A stretch of DNA of 64,000 nt from Gracilibacillus massiliensis (GTDB lineage: Bacteria; Bacillota; Bacilli; Bacillales; Amphibacillaceae), in assembly GCF_001458115.1 (NCBI RefSeq), contig NZ_CZRP01000011.1:620001-684000 (forward strand), in the 5' to 3' direction. Below are positions 45,800 through 56,725 of the stretch, one piece after another. The notes under the pieces were generated by a model that was not told where the DNA came from, did no database searches, and saw only the letters and a list, made by a program, of their open reading frames with translations. The position numbers were made by a program, and so were the translations under genes. The first letter of the stretch is position 1, and each line of letters starts with the position of its first letter.

Positions 45800-46139
45800 A
45801 GGATAAAAAGATATATCGCCCAAAAGGATAAGCGTAGACCCACGCATTTGTCGGATAAAAGGATATATCGCCCAAAAGGATAAGCGCAGACCCACGCAAT
45901 TGTCCGATAAAAGGATATATCGCCCAAAAGGATAAGCGCAGACCCATGCAATTGTCCAATAAAAGGATATATCGCCCAAAAGGATAAACGTAGCCCCACG
46001 CATTTGTCGGATAAAAGGATATATCGCCCAAAAGGATAAGCGCAGACCCATGCATATGTCCGATAAAAAGATGTATCGCCCAAAAGGGTAAGCGCAGACC
46101 CACACGTTTGTCCGATAAAAAGGATATATCACTTAAAAT
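45800..46139. repeat. 52-bp tandem repeat (minisatellite), about 6.5 copies
   Basis: Successive copies of a unit containing ATATCGCCCAAAAGGATAAG begin exactly 52 bp apart (ATATCG at 45813, 45865, 45917, 45969, 46021, then 46073), and the last, partial copy is one base out of register. Copies differ by a few substitutions. Because 52 is not a multiple of three and the unit lacks minus-strand stops, all three minus frames stay open for more than 100 codons. None has a ribosome site, so no protein is claimed. Confidence 0.92.
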
Positions 46140-46194
46140 GTGAAGCCATACCATATTTCTATTTTATCACGGTGTAATCGTCCGTAAAACCCCC

Positions 46195-46310
46195 ACTTCA
46201 AGAGTCGAGCGACAGCGAAGGGGATAAACGGACGCTAACTTCCTGATAAGTTTCGCTAACAATCAGTGGGAGTTTAAAACTCCCACTGATTGAAGTCTCA
46301 CTTTATAGGG
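46195..46310. repeat. Short intergenic repeat (third family), copy B
   Basis: AATCAGTGGGAGTTTAAAACTCCCACTGATT is a perfect hairpin at about 46260-46290 and is followed by GAAGTCTCACTTTAT, as in the copy at 20.8 kb. It may also work as the terminator of the minus-strand gene that ends at 46312. Confidence 0.6.
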
Positions 46311-46311
46311 T

Positions 46312-46824
46312 TTATTCATCATCTATTGTTTCGTCTTGTGCTGCGCTGTGGGCTAGTCTTGAGGAAGCTGCTGCTGCTATTGCTCCGACTATATCATCCA
46401 GGAAAGTGTGGCAACCATTGGATTTGTCATTTAACTTTTCCAATATACCAGGCTTTTGCTTATCAATATAGCCATAATTCGTGAATCCAATAGATCCATA
46501 AACATTAACAATAGATAACGCGATTACTTCGTCAATTCCGTACAGACTTTCATCCGTCTCTAAAATTTCCTGTAATGGAGAATCGAGTTTGTTTTCCTCT
46601 GCCAGAACATCTAACTGGATGCCAGTAATAATCGCATTTTGTACTTCTCTTTTCATTAATACACGATCGACATTTTCTAAGCAGTGCTCTAACGTTAAAT
46701 TCTCTTGGTATTTATTCTGTAAATAATATACTAATTCTGCAATATCCTCTAATTTGACGCCTCGTTCTTCTAACCAGCTTCGGGCTTTTAACTCTAACGC
46801 AGTTTGTTTGCGTTCATTTGTCAT
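46312..46824 (-). CDS. yutG: YutG-like phosphatidylglycerophosphatase A-related protein
   Basis: A 170-residue protein of the PgpA-related YutG family. RSWLEERGVKLEDIAELVYYLQNKY at the start and GYIDKQKPGILEKLNDKSNGCHTFLDDIVGAIAAAASSRLAH (read across two segments near 118-160) fit it. The Asp-Asp pair in HTFLDDIVGA is the probable active-site motif. ATG at 46824 has AGGA upstream; the 37 codons before it lack a ribosome site. It is expected to act on phosphatidylglycerophosphate-like lipid, but activity is unproven. Confidence 0.8.
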   Translation of the reverse strand: MTNERKQTALELKARSWLEERGVKLEDIAELVYYLQNKYQENLTLEHCLENVDRVLMKREVQNAIITGIQLDVLAEENKLDSPLQEILETDESLYGIDEVIALSIVNVYGSIGFTNYGYIDKQKPGILEKLNDKSNGCHTFLDDIVGAIAAAASSRLAHSAAQDETIDDE

Positions 46825-47039
46825 TTGATCACATCCTATATTCATCATTTTACCATAAAAGTATACATATATATCATAATATAAAGCGATATTATGTTCC
46901 GTGGGGGTTATTTTGAATCCATCTGAACATTGCAAAACTTATCAAGCGGTTCGTATCTGAAATAGAACTATTTGAAATATGAAAAAGACTTACTGACATT
47001 AAGCATTATGAGAATAACAATTAAAGGGGGAAGATTCTG

Positions 47040-47999
47040 TTGCATCCGATATTTTTACATTACCCTATTCATGTTCCGACTAAACAAGTATCAGAACAAC
47101 CATATCCTACTTTTACGGAGCAATCGTATTATTATTTTGTGGTACCTACAAACGTATCCGAACGCTATGCACTAGAATTGTATACTATTGCTACCCATTT
47201 TCATCAACAAGGATTTCCTCAAGTTACATGTCCTATACCTAACGTACATAATCAATTCGTCACAATGATTGGAAAGGAAAAATTCATGTTGTGTTATGCG
47301 AGGAAAAGTAACGAGACTTACGAATTAAATTCTTTCCATCAAGCAGGTTTCCAGTATCCATATCAGCCCGATTCTATTAATAATTATGGAAAATGGAAAG
47401 AGTTATGGATTACTAAAATGGATCAATATGAGGCTCTTTATCAGCAACTTTACCAACAAAGACCTGCTTCCGTTTACAATCGGGAGTTAGTAAATCTGTT
47501 TCCCTATATGGTAGGCATTGCAGAGAATGCAATTCAATATATGAACCATGTCGAGCAAGAAACGCAATTTCATCAACATGATCAACCAACCATAACGTTT
47601 GGCAGATTTAACGATCAAATCGGAGAGTCTTTTATTTGGTGTAATCAATTTGTTTATGATCACCCGGTTCGGGATATTGCAGAAAAAATCAGACCTTTTA
47701 TGATGAAAGATAATGGTTTATCTTCTGAACAATGTCGTTCCTTTTTACAAGAATACGTATCTACCTTACCATTATCAGTTTTTGGATGGAAACTATTATA
47801 TGCACGTTTACTATTTCCTATTCATTTATTAGACTTTATGGACCATGTTCGAAACTCGTCAGAACCAAATCAAAGCATTGATCAAATCATTGAAAATCAA
47901 GCTATTTATGAAGAAAATTTAAGAACATTTTTCTTTCAGTTGGGTATTGATGAAAGACAAATAAATAGTATACAATTAGATTGGCTATTGAATGCTTAG
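47040..47999 (+). CDS. yutH: Spore coat-associated protein YutH
   Basis: A 319-residue protein of the CotS/CotI/YutH kinase-like coat family. The kinase fold appears degenerate: ITFGRFNDQIGESFIWCNQFVYDHPVRDIAEKIRP near 188-222 replaces the catalytic loop, and no clear HxD-DFG pair is seen. Translation starts at TTG (47040) behind GGGGGAAG. The gene lies between yutG and hom, as in B. subtilis. Expression in the mother cell during sporulation is expected from the family. Confidence 0.8.
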   Translation: MHPIFLHYPIHVPTKQVSEQPYPTFTEQSYYYFVVPTNVSERYALELYTIATHFHQQGFPQVTCPIPNVHNQFVTMIGKEKFMLCYARKSNETYELNSFHQAGFQYPYQPDSINNYGKWKELWITKMDQYEALYQQLYQQRPASVYNRELVNLFPYMVGIAENAIQYMNHVEQETQFHQHDQPTITFGRFNDQIGESFIWCNQFVYDHPVRDIAEKIRPFMMKDNGLSSEQCRSFLQEYVSTLPLSVFGWKLLYARLLFPIHLLDFMDHVRNSSEPNQSIDQIIENQAIYEENLRTFFFQLGIDERQINSIQLDWLLNA

Positions 48000-48010
48000 T
48001 GCATAGAAAG

Positions 48011-48052
48011 TAATGTACCCCACATTTTAATAAGAGGGTGCATTATTTTTTA
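48011..48052 (+). terminator. Terminator after yutH
   Basis: TAATGTACCC pairs with GGGTGCATTA with one wobble, followed by a long T run. Confidence 0.8.
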
Positions 48053-48072
48053 CTTTTTTAGGCTTTTGTGTC

Positions 48073-48101
48073 TTGATAAACAGGTAAGACACATGTATAA
48101 T
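48073..48101 (+). promoter_or_regulatory. Sigma-A promoter of hom-thrC-thrB
   Basis: TTGATA (48073-48078) and TATAAT (48096-48101) are 17 bp apart. The leader to hom is only about 50 bases, so there is no room for a T-box or riboswitch. Confidence 0.75.
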
Positions 48102-48156
48102 GTCCACTATATATAAACAAATGTATTCGAAGCGCAAACAAAGGGAGGACGTCTAA

Positions 48157-49449
48157 ATGAGTCAAGTTAACGTAGGTTTATGTGGCTTAGGAACGGTAGG
48201 GACAGGTGTTGTCAAATTACTGCAAAGCCACGCCGAAGAGATTAAATATAAAGTAGGTAGTGAAATCCAGATTAAAAAAATTCTTGTTCATGATATCGAT
48301 AAAAAGCGTGATGTAGCGATTCAATCGGAATGGTTAACAGACAACGCTGAAGACTTAGTAAGTAATCCTGATATAGATATCATAATTGAAGTAATGGGTG
48401 GGATTGAAGATACAAACCTATTATTAGAACAAGCAATCCGTAATAAAAAACATATCGTAACAGCGAATAAAGATTTAATGGCGGTTCATGGTCAAAAATT
48501 ATTACGCTTAGCAAAAGAAAATAACTGTGATATCTTGTATGATGCAAGTGTTGCCGGTGGTATTCCTATTATTCGTTCATTAACAGAGGGACTGGCATCT
48601 GATAAAATTCAAAAAATTATGGGTATTGTTAATGGAACAACAAACTATATCTTAACTAAAATGACAGATGATCAATTAGCATTTGAACCAGTGCTACAAG
48701 AGGCTCAAGAATTAGGATTTGCTGAAGCTGATCCAACATCAGACGTAGATGGTTTAGATGCTGCACGAAAAATGACATTGCTCGCTAATTTAGCATTTAA
48801 AATGGAAATTGGATTAGAGGATGTAGAAATTACAGGAATTCGAACTATTTCTCAAGAAGATATTACTTTTGCAACGAGTTTAGGGTATACTATTAAGTTG
48901 ATAGGGATTGCATCGATTCATAATGGAAAAGTCGAAGTAAGTGTGGAACCAACGCTTCTGCCTAAAGATCACCCATTAGCATTGGTGAAAAACGAATTCA
49001 ATGCGGTATATGTTTACGGGGAAGCCGTTGGCGAGACGATGTTTTATGGACCAGGTGCTGGAAGTATGCCTACCGCGACGGCCGTTGTTTCTGACTTAAT
49101 GGACGTAGTCAAAAACATTCGACTAGGTATCACCGGAAATGAATACATTGTTCCACAATATGAAAAACAATTAAAAGAAAATAATGAAAAGTATATGCAA
49201 TATTTTATTCGTATGGAAGTCGACGATGAAGCAGGTACTTTCCAAAAAATTACGAACGTCTTTACAGATGAAAAAGTAAGTTTCCAAAAAATCTTGCAAT
49301 TACCTTCAGATAAAGATAAGATGGCTGAAATTGTGATGGTGACACATAAAATTAGTAAGCAGCAATTACTAAATAGTAGAGAAAACTTAAAAGGATTAGA
49401 CGTTGTTAACGAAATTATCAGTTGTTATCGCGTCGATGGGGAGGATTAA
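48157..49449 (+). CDS. hom: Homoserine dehydrogenase
   Basis: A 430-residue NAD(P)-dependent enzyme that reduces aspartate semialdehyde to homoserine. The Rossmann motif is [13 protein letters not shown] near 6-18. The catalytic region includes [10 protein letters not shown] near 104 and [21 protein letters not shown] near 203-223. A C-terminal ACT domain (about 350-425, [18 protein letters not shown]) suggests feedback inhibition by threonine. It is first in hom-thrC-thrB, preceded by GGGAGG. Confidence 0.96.
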   Translation: MSQVNVGLCGLGTVGTGVVKLLQSHAEEIKYKVGSEIQIKKILVHDIDKKRDVAIQSEWLTDNAEDLVSNPDIDIIIEVMGGIEDTNLLLEQAIRNKKHIVTANKDLMAVHGQKLLRLAKENNCDILYDASVAGGIPIIRSLTEGLASDKIQKIMGIVNGTTNYILTKMTDDQLAFEPVLQEAQELGFAEADPTSDVDGLDAARKMTLLANLAFKMEIGLEDVEITGIRTISQEDITFATSLGYTIKLIGIASIHNGKVEVSVEPTLLPKDHPLALVKNEFNAVYVYGEAVGETMFYGPGAGSMPTATAVVSDLMDVVKNIRLGITGNEYIVPQYEKQLKENNEKYMQYFIRMEVDDEAGTFQKITNVFTDEKVSFQKILQLPSDKDKMAEIVMVTHKISKQQLLNSRENLKGLDVVNEIISCYRVDGED

Positions 49450-49454
49450 TTATT

Positions 49455-50516
49455 ATGGCTTGGCAAGGTCTTTTGAAAGAATATAAAGAATTTTTACCTG
49501 TTGAAGAAAATACACCACTTATCACTTTATATGAAGGTAACACTCCTTTATATAAATTAGAAAAATTGTCAGAGGAATATGGCATTAATGCATACGCAAA
49601 ATTTGATGGTCTTAACCCAACCGGCTCTTTTAAAGATAGAGGAATGGTTATGGCGATGGCAAAAGCAGTAGAAGATGGTGCAAAGGCGGTTATCTGTGCT
49701 TCTACTGGTAACACTTCTGCATCTGCAGCAGCATTTGCGGCACGCGCAGGATTAAAATGTATTGTCGTTATTCCTGATGGCAAAATTGCACAAGGTAAAT
49801 TAGCACAAGCTGTGATGTATGGCGCTGAAATCTACTCAATTGAAGGTAACTTTGATGATGCCCTTCGTTATGTACGTAAAATGGCGGAAACAGGCAAAGT
49901 CGCTTTAGTAAATTCAGTAAACCCGTATCGTATCGAAGGTCAAAAAACGGCTGCATTCGAAGTAGTTGATGAATTAGGTAAAGCACCTGAATATCTATTT
50001 ATTCCAGTTGGAAATGCCGGTAATATCACAGCATACTGGAAAGGTTTTAAAGAATATAACGAGAAAAAACAAACAGGCTTACCTAAGATGATGGGATTTG
50101 AAGCAAGTGGTGCTGCAGCGATTGTACATAATCGTGTGTTTGAAAACCCTGAAACAGTAGGTACTGCGATTCGAATTGGTAACCCGGCTAGCTGGCAAGG
50201 TGCTGTCAATGCTCGTGACGAATCAAAAGGCGAAATTGACGAAATTACTGATGAAGAGATGATTGAAGCATATCAATGGATTGCCAAAAATGAAGGTGTC
50301 TTTGCTGAACCTGCATCATGTGCATCTGTAGCCGGACTATTGAAAAAGTTAAAAGAAGGAAAAGTGGAGAAAGGATCAACGGTTGTTACAGTGTTAACTG
50401 GTAATGGACTAAAAGATCCTAATACTGCAATAGATTACAGCGAAGTAAAACCAACTGTCCTGCCAAACGACGAAGAAGTAATTATGAATGAAATTCTAGG
50501 TAGTGTCAAAGCATGA
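49455..50516 (+). CDS. thrC: Threonine synthase
   Basis: A 353-residue PLP enzyme converting O-phosphohomoserine to threonine. The PLP lysine is K60 in [10 protein letters not shown], and the phosphate-binding loop is in [15 protein letters not shown] near 183. ATG at 49455 with GGGAGG upstream is taken over the in-frame start within hom. The gene begins 5 bp after hom and its stop overlaps the thrB start, so the pathway is encoded in order with tight coupling. Confidence 0.96.
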   Translation: MAWQGLLKEYKEFLPVEENTPLITLYEGNTPLYKLEKLSEEYGINAYAKFDGLNPTGSFKDRGMVMAMAKAVEDGAKAVICASTGNTSASAAAFAARAGLKCIVVIPDGKIAQGKLAQAVMYGAEIYSIEGNFDDALRYVRKMAETGKVALVNSVNPYRIEGQKTAAFEVVDELGKAPEYLFIPVGNAGNITAYWKGFKEYNEKKQTGLPKMMGFEASGAAAIVHNRVFENPETVGTAIRIGNPASWQGAVNARDESKGEIDEITDEEMIEAYQWIAKNEGVFAEPASCASVAGLLKKLKEGKVEKGSTVVTVLTGNGLKDPNTAIDYSEVKPTVLPNDEEVIMNEILGSVKA

Positions 50517-51418
50517 GTTGGTCGATCAAAGTACCTTCAAGTACATCCAATTTAGGTGCTGGTTTTGACTCGATCGGTTTGGCATTGAATTTATATTTGG
50601 AATTGCAGGTCACTAGGGCAAGTGAATGGGAGTTTATTGCCGGTTCTGATTGTCTTGCAGGTATTCCAACCGGTAAAGATAACTTGGTATATGAAATTGT
50701 CGAGCAAGTGGCATCCAAATATGGAAAAACGGATCAGATCCCCGCATGCCAGGTAGTAATGAAAAGTGAAATCCCTCTTGCTCGTGGACTTGGAAGTAGT
50801 GCAACAGCAATTATTGCGGGAATTGAGCTTGCAAATATTTTATTGGAATTAGGCTTATCACGTGATGATAAAGTACAAATTGCTACAGAGGTTGAAGGAC
50901 ATCCAGATAATGTCGCACCATCGCTTTTAGGTGGATGTGTAATTGGTCATTATGATGGAAAAGTAACCTATACCAAAATTCCAGTAAAAGGTGTCACATT
51001 TGTTGCGGTTATTCCTGGTTTTGAATTGAAAACAAAAGATGCAAGAGCGGTTTTACCGAAAGAATTTTCTTTCAAAGAGAGTGTACAAGCAAGCAGTGTA
51101 GCTAATGTCAGTGTGGCTGCGATTTGCAAAGGGGATTGGGATGTTTTAGGTGAAATGATGGAAAAAGATCATTTTCATCAGCCATATCGAAAAGGACTGA
51201 TTCCTCATTATGATGAGCTTTATCAATTCTTAAACCAAGAAGCGTATGGCGTTTTCTTAAGTGGAGCAGGACCAACCATGATTGCGGTTGTTGACGATAA
51301 AAAAGTCTTCACTGTCATAAAAGAGTGGCAAAGAAAGTATCCTGATTATCAGTGGTTACCACTTCAAGTAGAAAACTCAGGAGCCACTGCATATAAAACC
51401 GTTGAAGAAATTAGTTAA
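50513..51418 (+). CDS. thrB: Homoserine kinase
   Basis: A 301-residue GHMP kinase that phosphorylates homoserine. The ATP-binding motif is [12 protein letters not shown] near 87-98, the N-terminal [16 protein letters not shown] near 5-20 binds substrate, and [11 protein letters not shown] lies near 247. It shares an ATGA overlap with thrC. It ends the threonine operon; a long hairpin terminator follows. Confidence 0.96.
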   Translation: MSWSIKVPSSTSNLGAGFDSIGLALNLYLELQVTRASEWEFIAGSDCLAGIPTGKDNLVYEIVEQVASKYGKTDQIPACQVVMKSEIPLARGLGSSATAIIAGIELANILLELGLSRDDKVQIATEVEGHPDNVAPSLLGGCVIGHYDGKVTYTKIPVKGVTFVAVIPGFELKTKDARAVLPKEFSFKESVQASSVANVSVAAICKGDWDVLGEMMEKDHFHQPYRKGLIPHYDELYQFLNQEAYGVFLSGAGPTMIAVVDDKKVFTVIKEWQRKYPDYQWLPLQVENSGATAYKTVEEIS

Positions 51419-51441
51419 CTAAAAAGTGAATAGCTATAAAT

Positions 51442-51497
51442 AATCCGAGCGATAACAAATTTCAATTATGGAATTCGTTATTACTCGGATATTTTTA
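51442..51497 (+). terminator. Terminator of the threonine operon
   Basis: AATCCGAGCGATAACAAATT pairs with AATTCGTTATTACTCGGAT and is followed by a T-rich stretch. Confidence 0.8.
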
Positions 51498-51498
51498 T

Positions 51499-51975
51499 CG
51501 TGAGATTTTGTACGTGCTTTTCAACCGCTCCGGCCGATTACTTCGCTTTCCGCGAGGGCGGCTTCAGCTAATTTTTCAAAATAAAATAAATTTATTTTGA
51601 AAAATGGATCTTCAGCTCGCCCTGTTCCTGCAGGAGTCTCCGCAATTGGCCTCCGCTATATGAAAAATTATACAATGTTTGTGACAGGTCCTATTTTGAG
51701 TTACTACACCAATTTATTAATGTTTTTTAAGAAAAAATAGCAATATGTTATGTTACCTCATACTAGTGTTGTAAAATACCAAATTAGCGTAGGCTTCCGC
51801 TTCCACTCCTACGGGATGTTTTTATCCGAAGATCCACTTTGGTAAGCGTCCTCTACTTACCAAAGTTAGCTGAGGAGAAAAACCCGTGGAAAGGGAAGTG
51901 GACAAGCCGGAGCGGTTGCTGAGCACAAACATCATGTCAAAATTACTGCAGGAAAGATGCACTGTGATCCTGTTA
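51499..51975. repeat. Two-hairpin intergenic repeat unit (copy 5), mosaic
   Basis: The left hairpin has a long AT-rich inner stem (ATTTTTCAAAATAAA with its complement). The right one has ACTTTGGTAAG/CTTACCAAAGT. Both keep GCTA and GGATC at the base of the inner stem. The left hairpin resembles the 14.8-kb subfamily in its outer arms, the right one the 22-kb subfamily, so the unit looks recombined. Terminal repeats are weak here. Confidence 0.75.
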
Positions 51976-51994
51976 TTACGCAATATAATAAATA

Positions 51995-52023
51995 AGAGAA
52001 ACGAATGGTTGATTCGTTTCTCT
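51995..52023 (-). terminator. Terminator after yutI
   Basis: AGAGAAACGAAT pairs with ATTCGTTTCTCT around a five-base loop. On the minus strand it is followed by TTATTTATTAT. Confidence 0.7.
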
Positions 52024-52036
52024 TGAGGTAATGCTA

Positions 52037-52267
52037 TTAAAATACTTGTTCGATTTCTGTTACTCCGGGTACTTCTGCCATTAGGGCGCGTTCAATACCT
52101 GCTTTTAGGGTAATTGTCGAGCTTGGGCAATTACCGCATGCTCCCATTAGACGTAATCTCACAATGCCATCTTCTACATCAACTAACTCAACATCGCCAC
52201 CATCACGTAATAAAAAAGGACGTAATTTATTTAATACTTCTTGTACTTGTTCTGATTGTTGTTCCAT
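52037..52267 (-). CDS. yutI: NifU-like Fe-S carrier protein YutI
   Basis: A 76-residue protein made only of the C-terminal NifU domain. The cluster-binding pair C44/C47 lies in [15 protein letters not shown]. Such Nfu proteins carry Fe-S clusters from the SUF scaffold to target enzymes. It starts at ATG behind GGAAAGGAG. It stands alone on the minus strand opposite the yuzB-dapF-yutM group. Confidence 0.92.
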   Translation of the reverse strand: MEQQSEQVQEVLNKLRPFLLRDGGDVELVDVEDGIVRLRLMGACGNCPSSTITLKAGIERALMAEVPGVTEIEQVF

Positions 52268-52463
52268 ACAAAAGGTCTCCTTTCCTAACTGCTACTACTA
52301 ATATAAAAGTGAAACACATAAAAATCTATGCGATAAGTCACACGAATGATAAACATTTTCATTACTATTTTATATCTTATCGATTTATTTGTAAATAAAA
52401 GTGTGTTAAAAATATAATGGAGTATGCAGTGTTCTTTAGATAAGTTGAAGGTGTGGTATAATA

Positions 52464-52709
52464 ATGATAAGAATTAAAGTTGCATTTTGTGTCAAAAATT
52501 TAGCTAAAGGTACAGAAGCAGCAAGACAAAAATTATTGAAAGACCCTGATTTAGATGTGATTGAATATGGTTGTACAAGTTACTGCGGTATTTGTCGCAA
52601 CTATCACGTAGCAATTGTTAATGGAAAACCAATCACAGCGGATACCCCAGAGGAATTATTAACGAATATTGATGATTATATCGATAACGAATTATTGGAT
52701 CATTTATAA
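52464..52709 (+). CDS. yuzB: YuzB-like DUF1450 protein
   Basis: An 81-residue protein with three conserved cysteines: C9 in VAFCVKNLA, then EYGCTSYCGICRNYHVAIVNG near 34-55 with a CxxxCxxC arrangement. It belongs to the YuzB family of unknown function, possibly a metal or Fe-S binder. It precedes dapF by 17 bp. The ATG at 52464 has AAGGTG somewhat far upstream, so the start is less certain than the stop. Confidence 0.8.
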   Translation: MIRIKVAFCVKNLAKGTEAARQKLLKDPDLDVIEYGCTSYCGICRNYHVAIVNGKPITADTPEELLTNIDDYIDNELLDHL

Positions 52710-52726
52710 ATTAAGGAGATATCAAA

Positions 52727-53578
52727 ATGAAAATACCATTTACAAAAATGCATGGATTAGGCAATAGTTATATTTTTATAAATGTTTTCGATTTTCCTAT
52801 AGAAGAAAATCTTTTAGCTGATCTAGCAATAGCAGTAGCAAACAAAGATACGGGCATCGGTTCAGATGGTCTTATTTTAATTCATCCAACAGATCAAGCG
52901 GATGTCGGCATGAGAATTTTTAATAAAGATGGATCAGAAGGTAAAAACTGTGGAAATGGTCTGCGTTGCGTTGCAAAGTATGCCTATGAACATCAACTTA
53001 TAGATAATCGCCATTTTACGATTGAAACAAAAGCAGGGAATGTCAGTGCTGAAGTACATGGTGATCGCAGTCATGTGAAAGAGGTCACCATTGATATGGG
53101 ACTGCCATTATTAAAAAGAAGTGAAATTCCAATGGTTGGAGAGCCAGTTGATCAAGTGGTAGCAGAACCTTTTGCAATAAAAAATGATACACTGGAAGTA
53201 ACAACCGTATCAATGGGTAATCCTCACGCGGTTTTCTTTGTAGATAATATAGAAAAAGCTCCTTTAACTACGTTAGGACCAGAGATCGAAAAAGATGACC
53301 GTTTTCCTGAGGGAGTTAATGTAGAATTTATCGAGATAGTGAATCAGCAAGAAATCAACTTCCGTGTATGGGAACGTGGTTCAGGTGTCACCCAAGCCTG
53401 TGGAACAGGTGCATGTGCATCAGTAGTCGCAACAATTCTTAATAATAAATTAGAAAAAGGGAAAGAAATTACCGTGCATTTAGCTGGTGGTGACTTATAT
53501 ATTACTTGGGCCGAAGATAACCATGTCTGGATGCGAGGAGCGGCAGAAACAACAGTTGAAGGAACATTTATCTGGTAG
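52727..53578 (+). CDS. dapF: Diaminopimelate epimerase
   Basis: A 283-residue cofactor-independent epimerase that makes meso-diaminopimelate for lysine and peptidoglycan. The two active-site cysteines are C75 in [10 protein letters not shown] and C225 in [10 protein letters not shown]. The two pseudo-symmetric halves of the family are intact. It follows yuzB with AAGGAG and is probably co-transcribed with it. Confidence 0.96.
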   Translation: MKIPFTKMHGLGNSYIFINVFDFPIEENLLADLAIAVANKDTGIGSDGLILIHPTDQADVGMRIFNKDGSEGKNCGNGLRCVAKYAYEHQLIDNRHFTIETKAGNVSAEVHGDRSHVKEVTIDMGLPLLKRSEIPMVGEPVDQVVAEPFAIKNDTLEVTTVSMGNPHAVFFVDNIEKAPLTTLGPEIEKDDRFPEGVNVEFIEIVNQQEINFRVWERGSGVTQACGTGACASVVATILNNKLEKGKEITVHLAGGDLYITWAEDNHVWMRGAAETTVEGTFIW

Positions 53579-53682
53579 ATCAATTCAGAAGATAAAAACA
53601 AAAATATTGAAGTACAAGACCTGAGTTAGTATACTTGTTGTTACAATATAAAAAAGTTACTTAGAAAAAGGAGTTTTTTTCT

Positions 53683-54042
53683 ATGGTTATTAATGTTACC
53701 GAAAATGCTAAATCTCAAATAGAAGAAATGATGAAAGAAGAAGATGCTGAAACTGTACGTTTACGTTTCGGTGTCAAAGGTGGAGGCTGCAGTGGCCTGT
53801 CGTATTCGCTAGGATTTGATTATGATGTCAATGAAGAGTTGGATTATACAGAAGAATCAAATGGAATACCACTTACCATAAAGCGGTTTGATATTGACGT
53901 AATTGAAGGAACAACCATCGATTTTAAGCAAAACATGATGGGTGGCGGATTCACGATTGATAATCCAAATGCCATTGTTTCCTGTGGGTGTGGCTCTTCT
54001 TTTAAAGCGAAAGAACGTGAAGGAACCCCTGAAAATTGTTAA
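53683..54042 (+). CDS. yutM: IscA/HesB-family Fe-S protein YutM
   Basis: A 119-residue A-type Fe-S carrier. The three ligands are C36 (GGGCSGLSY), C101 and C103 (SCGCGSSF). It probably hands clusters from SUF to client proteins, as does YutI encoded nearby. The start follows AAAAAGGAG, and a terminator lies 10 bp after the stop. Confidence 0.93.
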   Translation: MVINVTENAKSQIEEMMKEEDAETVRLRFGVKGGGCSGLSYSLGFDYDVNEELDYTEESNGIPLTIKRFDIDVIEGTTIDFKQNMMGGGFTIDNPNAIVSCGCGSSFKAKEREGTPENC

Positions 54043-54051
54043 ATAAAAAAT

Positions 54052-54082
54052 AAGCACCGAGCATTTTAAGCTCGGTGCTTTT
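54052..54082. terminator. Terminator between yutM and the ferredoxin reductase gene
   Basis: AAGCACCGAGC pairs with GCTCGGTGCTT over a seven-base loop and can serve both convergent genes. Confidence 0.88.
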
Positions 54083-54092
54083 ATTTTCATTC

Positions 54093-55076
54093 TTAAAACA
54101 TGCTAGTAGAGTGTTTAGGCTGAATTCTGGCTTTTGGATCCATATATGCTTTTGCATTGTTTACGGCAGTTGGTCCTTCTCCAAAACCTGCAGCGATTAA
54201 GTTGACTTTTCCATCATAGGTACAAATATCACCTGCAGCATAAATGCCAGGGACATTTGTTTCCATTCTCGAATTGACGACAATACTATTTTTATCAATT
54301 TCTAATCCCCAATTTTTAATAGGTCCCAGTGAAGAAATAAAGCCATAATTAACAAGGACGTCATCTACGTCCAGTACGATTTCCTTCTCGCCTTTCACTT
54401 CTTTTAAGCGAACCTGATCTATTTTTTCCTGTCCTATTAAGCTTTCAGGAACATATGGTGTTAAAAGATTCACATTGGAATTCATTAAATTTTCAACACT
54501 TGCCTCATGGGCACGGAATTTGTCACGACGGTGGACTAAGGTCACTTCTTTTGCGATAGGTTCAAGCATTAAAGCCCAATCCACAGCAGAGTCCCCACCA
54601 CCAAAAAGAACCACGCGCTTATCACGAAACTTATCCATATTATCAACGAAATAGTGAAGATTTTTATCTTCAAAATTTTCTGCATTGGTAATTGCTAATT
54701 TTCTCGGTTGGAAGGCACCATTACCACCAGTAATAATGATTACTTTGGAGTAATGTTCTTCAGTGGAAGTAGTGATTCTAAATGTCTCGTCTTCTAATCT
54801 TTCTACTCGTTCTACTGATTGATTTAGGACAATTTCTGGTTCGAATAAATCGGTTTGTTCTTTTAAATTATCGACGAGTTCCTGTGCACGAACTTTTGGA
54901 AAACCAGCTACATCATAAATATATTTTTCTGGATATAATGCGCTGAGTTGCCCGCCAATTTGTGGTAAACTCTCGATAATTTTAACTGACGATTGTCTTA
55001 ACCCTCCATAGAATGCAGTAAATAATCCGACAGGACCTGCCCCGATTATTGTTATATCGTAAACTTGATTTGACAT
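54093..55076 (-). CDS. yumC: Ferredoxin/flavodoxin-NADP reductase, YumC type
   Basis: A 327-residue flavoprotein of the thioredoxin-reductase-like FNR class, without a CxxC redox pair. FAD binding: [18 protein letters not shown] near 10-27 and [22 protein letters not shown] near 277-298. NADPH binding: [17 protein letters not shown] near 154-170. It passes electrons between NADPH and ferredoxin or flavodoxin and is essential in B. subtilis. It is transcribed alone on the minus strand and is divergent from ndh. Confidence 0.92.
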   Translation of the reverse strand: MSNQVYDITIIGAGPVGLFTAFYGGLRQSSVKIIESLPQIGGQLSALYPEKYIYDVAGFPKVRAQELVDNLKEQTDLFEPEIVLNQSVERVERLEDETFRITTSTEEHYSKVIIITGGNGAFQPRKLAITNAENFEDKNLHYFVDNMDKFRDKRVVLFGGGDSAVDWALMLEPIAKEVTLVHRRDKFRAHEASVENLMNSNVNLLTPYVPESLIGQEKIDQVRLKEVKGEKEIVLDVDDVLVNYGFISSLGPIKNWGLEIDKNSIVVNSRMETNVPGIYAAGDICTYDGKVNLIAAGFGEGPTAVNNAKAYMDPKARIQPKHSTSMF

Positions 55077-55360
55077 ATTTAGATTCCCCCTAATGCTTGC
55101 ATCAATGCAATATATTTTAACACAATCTTTACTATCATGTCATTAGAACAAGTCGTAAATATAAATTTTGTGAAATCAGCTAAATCCGAAATTAAGTTTT
55201 CAATAAATAACACAAAAAAGTAAATCTAGGGTTGAAAAATGTCGGAAAAAAGTCTAACATATAATATGGACTAATTATTATTCACTCATACCTTTTGTGG
55301 TAGTACGTGAAGAATATCACGAAATGGAACAAAAAAATACTTTAAATGGATGTGAGAAAG

Positions 55361-56575
55361 ATGAATCAACCCAAAATAGTAATTCTTGGTGCAGGCTATG
55401 GTGGACTTACAACAGTAGCAAAACTGCAAAAAAAGTTAGGGGTAAACGATGCACATATTACACTTGTAAACAAAAACGATTACCACTATGAATCAACTTG
55501 GTTGCATGAAGCTGCAGCAGGAACGTTACACCATGATCGAAGTCGTGTTAAAATCACGGATCTAATTAACTCTGCAAAGGTTAACTTTGTTCAAGACACA
55601 GTAACAGCGATTAAACCAGATGAGAAAAAAGTGGAATTACAAGATGGTGAATTAGAATATGATTATCTTGTTGTCGGACTAGGATTTGAAGCAGCAACAT
55701 TCGGTATTCCTGGACTGTTAGAAAATGCCTTTACGATTGGAAGTATTAATAAAGCACGTTTAATTCGTCAACATATAGAACATCAATTTGCTCAATATAA
55801 CAATGAGCCTGAGGCAAAACAAGAACGTCTTAACATTGTTGTCGGTGGTGGTGGTTTTACCGGTATCGAATTTGTTGGGGAATTAGCAAATCGCATTCCT
55901 GAATTATGTGAAGAGTATGATATTGACCGCAGTAAAGTTCGTTTAATTGTGGTGGAAGCTATGGATACCATTATGCCAGGCTTTGATCCGGAACTAATCG
56001 AATATGCTATGAATTCACTAGAAGCACGTGGAGTTGAATTCAAGCTAGGCGCTTTCTTGAAAGAAGTACGTGCTGATGGTATTACGGTAGAACAAAATGG
56101 TGAGAAAGAAGATATCGCGACAATGACGACAGTATGGGCAGCAGGTGTTCGTGCTAATCATTTAGTGGAAGAATCATCATTAGAAGATAACCGTGGTAAA
56201 GTAGAAGTGACGCCAGAATTACGTGCACCATCCCATGAAGACGTTTTTGTTGTTGGAGATTGTGCATTAGTGTGGAATAAAGAAATCGATCGTCCATACC
56301 CAGCAACTGCGCAAATTGCTATGCAAGAAGCTGAGATTTGTGCTCATAATTTAGTTGCACTTGTAAAAGGTGGCGAATTAGAGCATTTTGAATTCATTAA
56401 TCGTGGAACTGTTTGTTCATTAGGTGAAGACGATGCTATGGGATCTATTTTCGGTGGTAAGAAAATCTACGGATGGACTGCTTCCTTTATGAAGAAAGTT
56501 ATTGATAACCGTGCATTGTATAAAATCGGTGGAGTTGGATTGGTATTGAAAAAAGGTAAATTTAATATTTTGTAA
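55361..56575 (+). CDS. yutJ: Type II NADH dehydrogenase, YutJ-like
   Basis: A 404-residue single-subunit flavoprotein that transfers electrons from NADH to quinone at the membrane surface without proton pumping. FAD motif: [16 protein letters not shown] near 6-21. NADH motif: [19 protein letters not shown] near 157-175. FAD contact: [10 protein letters not shown] near 290. YutJ is named from its position beside yumC; several ndh paralogues exist in Bacillus. ATG at 55361 is preferred because the ATG at 55346 lacks a ribosome site. Confidence 0.9.
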   Translation: MNQPKIVILGAGYGGLTTVAKLQKKLGVNDAHITLVNKNDYHYESTWLHEAAAGTLHHDRSRVKITDLINSAKVNFVQDTVTAIKPDEKKVELQDGELEYDYLVVGLGFEAATFGIPGLLENAFTIGSINKARLIRQHIEHQFAQYNNEPEAKQERLNIVVGGGGFTGIEFVGELANRIPELCEEYDIDRSKVRLIVVEAMDTIMPGFDPELIEYAMNSLEARGVEFKLGAFLKEVRADGITVEQNGEKEDIATMTTVWAAGVRANHLVEESSLEDNRGKVEVTPELRAPSHEDVFVVGDCALVWNKEIDRPYPATAQIAMQEAEICAHNLVALVKGGELEHFEFINRGTVCSLGEDDAMGSIFGGKKIYGWTASFMKKVIDNRALYKIGGVGLVLKKGKFNIL

Positions 56576-56584
56576 TAGAAATGT

Positions 56585-56614
56585 AAAAGCAGAGGATCTT
56601 TCCTCTGCTTTTTT
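56585..56614 (+). terminator. Terminator after the NADH dehydrogenase gene
   Basis: AAAAGCAGAGGA pairs with TCCTCTGCTTTT and continues into T residues. Confidence 0.88.
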
Positions 56615-56725
56615 AAAAGAGCCTTATATATTTACAATACAATGAACATTATTGCAACTGACCGAACTCCATTATAAAATAGGAGAAGTTCATTAGTTTT
56701 GAGATAATGGAAGAGGAGTAGACCA

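Noticed and set aside
45740-46154. Three overlapping minus-strand frames of 107-130 codons
   Set aside because: All arise from the 52-bp tandem repeat, which is stop-free on the minus strand. No start with a ribosome site and no recognisable family; reported as a repeat instead.
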